From: Heterocephalus glaber
Taxonomy: Eukaryota > Chordata > Mammalia > Rodentia > Bathyergidae
NCBI RefSeq assembly: GCF_000247695.1
Contig: NW_004624843.1
Coordinates: forward strand, 4,990,604-5,054,603
Reading direction: 5' to 3'
DNA: 64,000 bases
Shown: positions 55,970-64,000 of the stretch, one piece after another
Layout of the letters: each line of letters starts with the position of its first letter
How positions within the stretch are numbered: the first letter of the stretch is position 1
The notes under the pieces: generated by a model
Database searches by the model: none
Seen by the model: the letters and a program-made list of their open reading frames with translations, nothing else
Told to the model about the DNA's origin: nothing
Program-made: the position numbers and the translations under genes

Positions 55970-56640
55970 ATGAACCTTAGTGTTGGAAATGTAATTTAGT
56001 GTAGCCATTCTGCAGTACAGATCAAAATTTAACTGTACCTACTGTTTCCCAAAAACTCTTACTTCTGGGAATCTGTCCCGCTCAAAGAAGTATACAAACA
56101 TATGTGTACAAGGGTGTTCTGCTGTATTATAAAGGGTGTTGATATAAAGGGTGTTTATTATAAAGGGTATGTAAGGGTGTTGCTGCATTATTATAAAGGT
56201 GAAACTCTGGAAATCCTGCTAATGTCCATCCACAAAGGAAGGTTTAATAACCTGTGGTATATCCATATGATAATATTCCCTCCGGCTCCGCAAAAAGGGG
56301 TGAGGTCCATGTAGATTGTCCAGAAGGGTAACCATCAAATATCCTTAAGGGAAAGAAGCAAATTTCAAAACTGTGAAGATGAGCCTGTTTTTTCATAGAG
56401 CAAATTATGCAAAAACCATACATATCTATATCCCCACAAATATATGTATATACATACACATATATACATAAAATATGTATAGGAAAAAATTTAGAAGGAA
56501 ATAAAGTATAAATATAAGTGATTACCATGAGAGATGGATTCAATGTAGTAATGAGGTAGGGAATCAAAATTTTACTTTTGCACTATATTATTTAAATTTT
56601 TAAAAATAGTTTTTAAAAATCATAAATACAAGTGCCAGAA
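55970..56640 (+). mobile_element. Old L1M 3' region, sense, with minisatellite
   Basis: 'actcttacttctgggaatct', 'ctaatgtccatccacaaagg', 'ataacctgtggtatatccat' and a final A/T-rich part follow the L1M ORF2/3'UTR order in sense. Diverged. It carries a short tandem expansion at 56108-56205. Confidence 0.7.
56108..56205 (+). repeat. Minisatellite based on ataaagggtgtt
   Basis: Units such as 'aagggtgttctgctgtatta', 'taaagggtgttgatataaag' and 'ggtgtttattataaagggta' repeat irregularly 5-6 times, with periods of about 16-25, inside the L1M relic. Confidence 0.8.
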
Positions 56641-57393
56641 AGTAGATGCATTTGGTCTTTTCTGGTCTGACTGCTAGACTGTGATAAATAGTAAGCATTT
56701 CTGAGTCCTGGGGTTCAGTGTTGCTCTGGGTTCCACTCTCGGGCTCCACCTCGCCATTCCCTTGCCCTCATTGTCTTGGGGCTGCGCTGCAGGAAGGCTC
56801 TGCTTGCGAACACCCATGTGCCCTGAGGAAGGCTCCGTTGTCGGGAGGGCCGCCGGGGGCTTGTGGATACTTTCCGCTGTTAGTGTAGTAACAAGTTTAT
56901 TTTTTTAACTACTTTAACTTTCAAACATTTTTGTCCTGTCTGCTATCCCCAGGATTATATTTCTAAAATTCAATTTTGATATTTTTATTCTTTTGTATTT
57001 AAAATCCTTTAACTGCTTCCTGATCCCTAAAGTAGTAATCTCAAAGCATTGTTGTTCGTGCATTCTCCCCAACACATATGCCTTCTTTTTAAATTATAGG
57101 CAAACATCCTACTTTACTAATCTATTATTTATATTGTAAACATAAATAAAATAGAAAAATATATGGGAATGATGTAAATTATTAAATATTTTAAATTATT
57201 TACAAAAGTTATAGGAACCCTATTTGTTCATAGTAATTTTACTTTTCATACAAGCAGTTTCATTGAGTATTCATTATTATTGTTCTAAAATTTCACTTTA
57301 ACAACTTGTGATATGGAAATTCAGAGGTCTGATTTAAGTCTCATATATTTTGATAGTTGACTTTAATGGTGATCATAAATGAAAACAGTAAAT
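56641..57393 (+). other. Intronic stretch; small CpG-richer patch
   Basis: 56735-56880 has several CpGs (gaaggctccgttgtcgggag, gccgccgggggc) in an otherwise AT-rich intron, too short for a CpG island. The rest is very AT-rich, with nothing recognised. Confidence 0.45.
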
Positions 57394-57572
57394 CTGCATG
57401 TCTGTACTTCTCGCATTCAGGGAGGCTGGGGCAGGAGGAATGTACATTTGAACCCAGCCTGAGCAACTTATCAACTTAATGAGACACTGTCTGAAAATAA
57501 AAAATGCAAAGAGTGGAGGATGTAGCTTAGTGTGGTGGTCCTGAGTTCAATCCCAGGCCCTGGAAGGAAAGT
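57394..57572 (+). mobile_element. B4-like SINE (B1 joined to ID), sense
   Basis: A diverged B1 half (cattcagggaggctggggca to gagacactgtctgaaaa) is followed by an ID half (gtggaggatgtagcttagtg to gagttcaatcccaggccc). This is the sense order of the B1-ID fusion. Confidence 0.75.
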
Positions 57573-58529
57573 GGAAAAGATAGACCTTTAGAAGATGTGA
57601 GCTGAGCTTACCAAATCATAATAATCATTTTTTAGTTCTGTTCACCACTTATATTCCAATTTACTCTGAAATCTCGCTAATAAATTTCCATCTTTTCTGA
57701 TGTTTGTCATTTCTTATGGACTAATTGAAAGGTCTTATATTTTTAGATTGGGGGGGTGAGTTCATAATCCTCAATTATTCTTCAGGTGGCATCTTAAAAA
57801 CTAGTTAGAAAATTCTGTTAGGTCGTTTGGGTGTGTACATACGAACCATTTTGTTTGTAGTTTATTCACTTACATAAGTTTAGGACCCAAATTGTATAGT
57901 AGTAGAAGCATTTTGACACATCCATTTAAAAAAGTGTTATCTGCAAAACATAAATATGTCATTTTCTACATGCAGTAACTTTTTTCTCAATGTTAAGATA
58001 CCACCCCTGAGGGGCAGATTAAAAGTACTGACTAGGTAGCATATGACCGGCGGGCATTGTTTTGAAATCATAATGTGGCTAGGGATGAATTCATATTAGA
58101 AACAGGAAAAATACCAGCTTTGCCATTTTCATGATATTCATAGGATTGGTATTATTAGCTTAGTGTTTGTTATTTTCAATCTCTGGGTCTTTTTTTTAAC
58201 TACTTGCCTATTTATAAGGATTAGTTTGGCTAAAATGGATAATATCCTTAAGTGCCTGGAGGCAGGCATGGGTGATATGCAGGAACCACAGTTGGCTGGA
58301 AGCATAGGAACAGTGAGCAAGCCAGAGGCTTCCCTTTTGTTCTAGAATCTGACCCTCATCCGGGCACTTCACTTTGCCCTGGCCATCTACCTAGTGCGGC
58401 CATCAGGGTTAATCCATCTGTGTGTGTAGCCATTGTTAATTTCTTACTTTGTACAGCAAAAATTACATAAAAGTCTGTAAATATGTTGAAGTGTTTGGGT
58501 CTGATTAGCTTTTCCTTTTGTTTGACTGG
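57573..58529 (+). other. Intronic stretch without named features
   Basis: A G-run at 57751-57757 is the only simple repeat. No gene or element recognised. Confidence 0.5.
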
Positions 58530-58830
58530 CTTTGTGATGGATTTGTTCAGTTTTTCAGTCAACACATATTAACACCATCCCTGGACCCTGGGAATACAGC
58601 AACGAACAAAACTAGATGTGGGGGGGCCGGGGATTTAGCTCAGTGGTTCTGCCACCTGCCTTGTAAGCACAAGGTCCTGAGTTTGATCCCCGGTACCAAA
58701 AAACAAAGAAAAACTAGATGTGGGCTCTGCCCTCATGGGTGTCTCTGTCTTGTGGCAGAAGAACATGAATCAAAAGCATTCATAGTCAAACATGGAATCA
58801 TAATGAACAAGAAAGGTACTTGGTACATGA
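58530..58830 (+). repeat. Ancient interspersed repeat split by an ID element
   Basis: 'cctggaccctgggaatacag' then, after the ID element, 'ggctctgccctcatgggtgt' is the old mammalian 'gctggggatacagcagtgaacaagac...tccctgccctcatgga' pattern. Other faint copies occur near 1833, 12715, 40100, 47335 and 59700. I do not assign it to a family. Confidence 0.55.
58622..58710 (+). mobile_element. ID-type SINE, sense
   Basis: Near-consensus copy with both Pol III boxes. Target-site duplication aaactagatgtggg at 58608-58621 and 58711-58724. It splits the older repeat cleanly. Confidence 0.94.
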
Positions 58831-58926
58831 GTAGAGTGTGATTTTTTTTCTGCTCAGAGGCCTAATGTTGTCAGATTTTTAAAATCAATATTCACTTTCC
58901 TAGAAATGACAAAAGAGCTAGGGTTC

Positions 58927-59345
58927 CATATTAGCTTTTCGTCACCATGACAAAATAACTAAGAAAAGTAACATAAAGGAGAAAGGTTTATTGTAGCTCA
59001 CGATTTCAGAGGTCCCAGTCCATGGTCACTGGCTTCCTTTATGGGCTGGTGGAGGCAGAACATGATGGCGGACGGGTTGTGCTAGAGCAAAGCTGCCCTC
59101 TTCGCAGCAGCCAGGAAGCAGGTGAGCAAGGAAGAGCATGTGCTGGCAGGCTTCCTCCTTGTACTTTTGCTCCATACAGGCTCTCTCCCTGCTGGACAGT
59201 GCCATCCACATTCAAGCCAGGTCTCCTTTAGTTTAGTGTCCCACATGCCAGTCATCTCTGGAAACACTCACATTCAGTCCCAAAGTGTGCTTCACTAATT
59301 TCCTAGGCATTTCTGAATCCAGTCAAGTTGATAATCAAGATTTAC
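58927..59345 (-). mobile_element. MaLR-type LTR, antisense
   Basis: 'ggagaaaggtttattgtagc', 'cagaacatgatggcggacgg', 'gcagccaggaagcaggtgag' and 'gatttaccatcacaaa' form a solo LTR related to the one at 48885-49415. Not coding. Confidence 0.65.
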
Positions 59346-59352
59346 CATCACA

Positions 59353-59500
59353 AACTGGGTGTGGTGCATAGGCCTTTACTCCCAGCATTCAGGAGGCTGA
59401 GGCAGGAGGATTGAGAGTTCATGGCCAGCCTGGATTTTATAGTGAATTTCAGGCCAGCCTGGGCTACATAACATGACCCTGTCTAGAAACAAAACAAAAT
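59353..59500 (+). mobile_element. B1-family SINE, sense
   Basis: 'actgggtgtggtgcataggc', 'ttcaggaggctgaggcagga', and the internal duplication 'ggccagcctggattttatag' / 'ggccagcctgggctacataa', then 'gaccctgtctagaaacaaaa'. Inserted just beyond the LTR edge. Confidence 0.9.
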
Positions 59501-62439
59501 CACAACAATGACAAAATAAAAGAAATTAACAATGACAGATCAAGTCCCAACACATGCTGAAAAATATGTGCTGTATTGAATAAATTAACGTGTATTCTTT
59601 AAAGTCCTAAAAATCAACCCATTTGTGCCTTTTTCCTTTTCCTCTTTTCTTCTCTCCTGAAATACTGATTTGTATTGTATGTAATGTATAAGTGTAATAC
59701 TGAGTGCTGAATTAACCACTGGAAATACAAAGACCAGCCCTTGTTCTTCTGGGAAACACATCAATACGTAGATCAATTATAGCTGGGAATGACAAATTCT
59801 GTAATACAGGTGTGACAGACTGCCGAGGTCCTGGTGCCAGCTGAGATCTGAGAGAGGAGTGAGTGCAGGCAGTGACACCAGAAAAGCAGCCTGCTCGCCA
59901 AGCCCCCAGCAGCTTCTCTGACAGGGCGCGAGAGTCCTGTGGTTCATTTGGTAGCATCCCGAGCCCCTCTCCTGGGCCATCCTGGCTTGGAGCTTGCAGT
60001 GTTACTCTGGCTCTAGCTACGTAAGAACTTCTACGTACCCATTTAGGTTTGGTATTTGAACAATTATATTTGGAACAGAAAAGTTCCATCAATCTTTAAA
60101 CCTCATAATCCAATTATGTCAGTAAAATTCCAGTTTTTTAGTCCAGTGGAATTGGGGTAATATTTTGCAAACTGAAGTAGAGAGAAATTGTGTTTATTTT
60201 GAAAAGAAAAATGGTTGGTTAGCAATTTTTAAGAAGTAAGGTTGGTGTGAACTTGTAGGGGTGATCTGGCCCTTCTGATTGGGCTCACCATTTTTCTGGA
60301 CCTTTGGCTCCCGTCTCTGGAGAATCCCTGCTTGCATGGCCTAGACCTGTAACTCTCTCTCAGGGCATCTGAGGCTAAAAAAAAAAATTAAAGCAATACT
60401 AATACTGCAAATCTTTGGATCAGGAGGATACTGTGTCCCAGGAAACTGCTTCCAGGGGTTGCACCAAAGCCCAAGGAACCTCACGGTTATTTCTAAGGCT
60501 GGCTGCACTTATTTCTCATTTCATTCATACTGTTTTGTTTCCTTTGATGCTAAGCTAGAATGGAAACCAAACCTTAAGGCTCAATTAAAATAGAAAATGA
60601 AAATCTAAATATTGGAGAAGAAAATGCCACACCAAGCTGATCTTTCTGTTTTTCCCACAGTGGGTATGATTGTGGATGTGTGAGTCATGTCACTCTGCCG
60701 TAGAACCATGAGCTTTGTTGAAGCAGAGGTGGTTTCTATAGCTTTTTTTGAGAGAGCTTGTGGGTATCTTTTTCTTTACTATTCTCTCAATAAAAAGGAA
60801 GCCCAGTGACCTCCACTGGACCATTACAAATGTGAAACTTGGCACTGAAAATTGCTTGCTCTAAATTTTCCAATTGCTTCCTCTCTCTCTCTCTTTTTTT
60901 CCACTTAATGTCGTCCTGCCAAATGGTGATTTTATTATTATAAACAGGACATTGTATTCACTTTTAAGAAGAAATATGAAGCTGGAGGTAAAATTACAAA
61001 CTACAGCTTCTCAGCTGCCAAAATAGAAAACAATGAGCTAAAAATACTGAGCCCAGAAAGGGTGCTGTGGTGAAAAATATCGAAATATCTTCAAGGTGGA
61101 GCTGTTCCAAAAGAGTAGAAATTCCCTCTCACTCCAGGTAAAACCAACCTTGAAATAGCAACTTGAAAGGAGAGGCATCGAATACTAACCTCTTTCAGGT
61201 CAGCTCTTTTGTGGGAAAGCTTTCAAACATAACTAACATTAAATGACTAATGATCTCGCTGTGTATCAGGAAGTCCAATACGATTAAATTGCCATTTAGA
61301 AGCAGTTCCTCTGGGAAAGGGGTGTGTGTGGCAGTGGGGAAGAGCACTAGGAGTTGGCCCCCTCTCTCCAGGGACTTAGGGCACATCAGGGAACTCTGGG
61401 TAAAGGTAGGGGGTGTGAGGAGTTTCATCTTTTCTAAAATGAATTTGGGACCAGGTTAGGATTTTCCAAAAGCTGTCGGAAGGTCATGAGTTCCTTAGGG
61501 TGGGCTTTAATAAGTGATATGGAGAAAAGGGGTTCTGTGGCCAGGTGTTTTAATAGATGTTTTCAAGCTTTTCTCATAGATCATCTCATGGACCTGGTAT
61601 TCTGCCAAATATACTTTACAGATTGCTTCAGATTGCTACAGATTCAGCATTCCACTGAATATACTTTACAGACACTTCAGATCCTTCTGCTTTTAACAGT
61701 TTATGTTTGAAATGTCCTAGGTTCTTCATAGATATCTCATCTTAGATTTGAAAGAAAATAGTGAACCATTGGTGATGGTCACATTCATCTGAGAAGTAAG
61801 TATGGCTGTACCACGCCATGGGCAACACCTGATGATTACAAAGGAAATTCAAGGCTTATGTTTTCAACCTTAGTTCTTCCATGGCCAAGGGGGCTCCATC
61901 TTTCCATAGCTAGTGAGAAGCAGGATTAAATTGTTTGGTATCAACTGGAGAAGCTGTCATTCTCATTTTGAAACCACTGGCAGTATTATTCCATTCAAGT
62001 AAATCCCAACTCACTGTTTGTGAAATTACAGGAAACTCATAGATAGTAACAAGATTAATGGGTCCTAAAGTAGATCCACAAGTATACATTCTTAGTTGTA
62101 AGCATGCACTTTCTTTAGTAGTTTGCCAGCCCAGTAAAATTTATCTTGATAAATAGCACTGCTCATAGAGAGGATGAATATTCAGGGGTGAGTAGATTTT
62201 TGTCTGAACAGGTGGGAGAATGCCAATTGGCAGAGAAGATAGTTATTTGAATTTATTCCCTAGAACTATTTTTATAGCATTGTGGAAATGTGAATGTATG
62301 GACAAGATGCTTAATTTCTACATATCCTAAATAAAATGTTTGCAAATTATACTATAAATATATGAAACATTTTGTATAAGTGGCCTGTAATTTGAAGTAA
62401 ATTAAGGTGCAGAGATAGCTAGTTTTCAAGGTGGCATAG
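59501..62439 (+). other. Longest repeat-poor stretch in the window
   Basis: About 2.9 kb with almost no recognised mobile elements. It holds a CT-run at 60882-60902 and a two-copy tandem repeat at 61598-61680. Opposite-strand frames near 59712-60092 and 61195-61459 show no domain. It might hold conserved regulatory sequence but nothing here proves it. Confidence 0.5.
61598..61680 (+). repeat. Two-copy tandem repeat, period 50
   Basis: 'tattctgccaaatatacttt' plus 'acagattgcttcag' (61599-61632) and 'cattccactgaatatacttt' plus 'acagacacttcag' (61649-61680) are related with few differences. Spacing of the shared atactttacaga is 50. Confidence 0.75.
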
Positions 62440-63157
62440 CCTCTTCACCATTTTTTGTATTGAGATATTATTAAAATACTATAAAATTTACCCTTTTAAA
62501 AATTTACAATTTAGTGTTTTCTGGCATATTCACAAAATTACACAGGCACCACCACTATCTAATTGCAAACCCTTTTCCTCATCCCCAAAAGAAACCCCAT
62601 CAACTCTCACCCCCCACCTAACTTCTAGTAACCATGGGCCTATTTTCAGATTGTGTGGATTTCTCTACTGTGAAATAGGCTTCTGTATTTTGTAGCTAGC
62701 TTTTTTTTTTCAAACTTAGCATAATGTTTTCAGTGTTTTTACTTCTTCACCAATCTGAGTGATACTGCTATGAATATTTTTCTACAGGTTTTGTTGTGGG
62801 CATATGCTTTCATTTCTCTCAGGTATGTACCTGGGAGTAGGATTTCTTGGTCATATGATCGGTCTATACTTCAGGTGTTCAGTGCTCATCAGAGTGGCTG
62901 CACCATCTTGCACTGTCACCAACGAGTTCCAGGCTCCCAGTGTTCCATACCCTCACTGACACTTGTTATGTGCATTCATGATTATAGCCACCCTTGAGGG
63001 GTGAGTGTTTAACTCACTGGGGTTTTGATTGGTGTTGCTGTAATGACTATTGATGCTGGCAATATTTCACGTGCTTCTTTGCCATTTGTTTCTCTTATTT
63101 GAAGAAATGTCTATTCAGATATTCACTTATTTTAAAATCAGACTCTTATTTTTATTG

Positions 63158-63264
63158 TATTTTATTTTTTTAATTTTTTTTTTTTTTGGTACCGGGGATG
63201 AAACTTGGGACCTTGTGCTTTCAAGGCCTGCGGCGGAACCACTAAGCTAAATCTCCAGCCCATG
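63158..63264 (-). mobile_element. ID-type SINE in old L1
   Basis: Antisense copy with a long T/A tail. Exact 17-base target-site duplication gactcttatttttattg at 63141-63157 and 63265-63281. The middle is altered (gctttcaaggcctgcggcgg). Confidence 0.94.
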
Positions 63265-63390
63265 GACTCTTATTTTTATTGCGGGAGTAGTTTAGATATT
63301 TCAGATACCATTCATTTATCAAATACATGATTTGCAAATATTTTCTTCCATTTGTTTGTGATCTTACACTCTTTTCTTTTTCTTTTCTTA

Positions 63391-63580
63391 TTTTTTCTTA
63401 ATGGTACTGGAAATTAAACCCAGTATTTCAGACTGAGCTACATCCCCAGCCCTGTTTTGTGTTTATTTTGAGATGTTCTCACTAAATCATCAAGTTGTCC
63501 AGTCTGGACTTTAACTTATGATGCTCCTGCCTCAGGCTCCCTGAGTGCTGGGACCACAGTCTGGACAGCTGTTCCTAGCT
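63391..63580 (-). mobile_element. B4-like SINE, antisense, diverged
   Basis: A reversed ID half (ggtactggaaattaaaccca to gctacatccccagccctg) then a reversed B1 half (ttgagatgttctcactaaat to ctgagtgctgggaccacagt). Confidence 0.7.
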
Positions 63581-63671
63581 GTTGCACTTTCATGATGGTG
63601 TTGTTGGAAGTACGAGTTTCTAAATCTGATGAATGCCAGTTTATCTATTTTTCTTTGATTGTTGCTTTTTT

Positions 63672-63785
63672 TTTCCTCTCTCTCTCTTGACATAGGATCT
63701 CAGTATGTTGACCAGGCTGTCCTGGAACTTGGGATCCACCTGCCTCAATCTTGTGGTAGCTGGCATACAGATGTGCACCACCATG
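63672..63785 (-). mobile_element. B1-like SINE, antisense
   Basis: 'gacataggatctcagtatgt' to 'tgtgcaccaccatgccca' is a reversed B1 monomer. The next ID element inserted directly at its outer end. Confidence 0.75.
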
Positions 63786-63801
63786 CCCATCTTGCTTGTT
63801 T

Positions 63802-63885
63802 GTTGTTTGTTTTTGGTACTGGAGATGGAACTGAAGACCTTGCGCTTGCGAGGCAGGCGTGGTGCCACTGAGCTACATCCCCGAC
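63802..63885 (-). mobile_element. ID-type SINE
   Basis: Antisense copy with near-exact target duplication cccatcttgcttgttt (63786-63801) and cccatcttctttgttt (63886-63901), one mismatch. The middle is shortened (gaggcaggcgtggtgccact). Confidence 0.92.
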
Positions 63886-64000
63886 CCCATCTTCTTTGTT
63901 TTTGATGTTATATCTAAGTAATCATTGGCTATAAGATCACAAAGATTTACACATAGTTTTCTTCTTAGTTTTGAAGTGTTCTTATATTTATGTTTATGAT

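Larger units (their letters stand above)
62440..63980 (-). mobile_element. Old L1M element, antisense, split by four SINEs
   Basis: 'caaaattacacaggcaccac', 'tagtaaccatgggcctattt', 'ggcaatatttcacgtgcttc', 'aatatttgcaaatcatg' in complement, 'gatgttatatctaagtaatc': the reversed 3' end and part of ORF2 of an L1M. It is interrupted by SINEs at 63158-63264, 63391-63580, 63672-63785 and 63802-63885, and probably continues past the window. The 63105-63980 part is less certain than 62440-63100. Confidence 0.68.
54718..64000 (+). other. DIS3L2: DIS3L2 intron 9, 5' part
   Basis: Begins gtaaac and runs past the window. Bases 54718-55969 have no recognised element. Two frames near 55443-55917 overlap each other on one strand and look non-coding. 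Relics and SINEs further on are listed separately. Confidence 0.88.

Noticed and set aside
56735..56880. CpG island or internal promoter
   Set aside because: Too short and with too few CpGs; surrounded by AT-rich intron.
3127..63885. tRNA genes, suggested by repeated A-box and B-box motifs
   Set aside because: All are ID-type SINEs with A-tails and target-site duplications and lack a full cloverleaf with an aminoacyl acceptor stem.
1..64000. CRISPR array, bacterial operon or integrated prokaryotic element
   Set aside because: The regularly recurring motifs are dispersed SINEs, and all support is for mammalian intronic DNA with one spliced gene.

Overview
The window is mammalian nuclear DNA, almost certainly from a rodent. 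It is AT-rich and intron-dominated, and it is full of retroposons: short tRNA-derived ID-type SINEs, 7SL-derived B1 elements, B1-ID chimeras resembling B4, L1 pieces of several ages, and old L2, MIR, MER5A and MaLR LTR relics. B1 plus ID elements point to Rodentia. The young ID variant, with GGTTCCGCCGCCTG after the A box and GGTACC before the A-tail, reminds me from memory of the ID-like elements of Castorimorpha/Geomyoidea (kangaroo rats, pocket gophers). That finer placement is a guess.

Only one protein-coding gene can be supported. Four consecutive internal exons on the + strand (4056-4290, 34782-34882, 37707-37954, 54544-54717) encode the part of DIS3L2 that runs from the end of the first cold-shock domain through an acidic linker and the second cold-shock domain to the threshold of the RNB nuclease domain. 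DIS3L2 is the exosome-independent cytoplasmic 3'-5' exonuclease that degrades oligouridylated RNA. The exon lengths 235, 101, 248 and 174 nt chain in phase (0/1, 1/0, 0/2, 2/2). Counted against the human protein as I remember it, they correspond to coding exons 6-9 (human c.367-1124, residues 123-375). The start codon, first exons, catalytic RNB exons and S1 exons lie outside the window.

Layout: 1-4055 end of intron 5, with a broken antisense L1; 4056-4290 exon 6; 4291-34781 the 30.5 kb intron 6, rich in L1, L2 and ID; 34782-34882 exon 7; 34883-37706 intron 7, holding an L1 5' region with tandem units; 37707-37954 exon 8; 37955-54543 the 16.6 kb intron 8, with a 100-N assembly gap; 54544-54717 exon 9; 54718-64000 start of intron 9.

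I found no second gene, functional RNA gene, CRISPR array or other new system. The points most worth a second look are splicing-related: a poor exon 7 donor with an open read-through, a zero-length-exon (recursive-splice-like) site and a 71-nt candidate poison exon in intron 6, and an in-frame exon 6+7 linker cassette. Retroposon structure is second: antisense bias of young ID elements, repeated SINE insertion into the same site, an ID-B1-B1 composite, and tandem units in an old L1 5' region.
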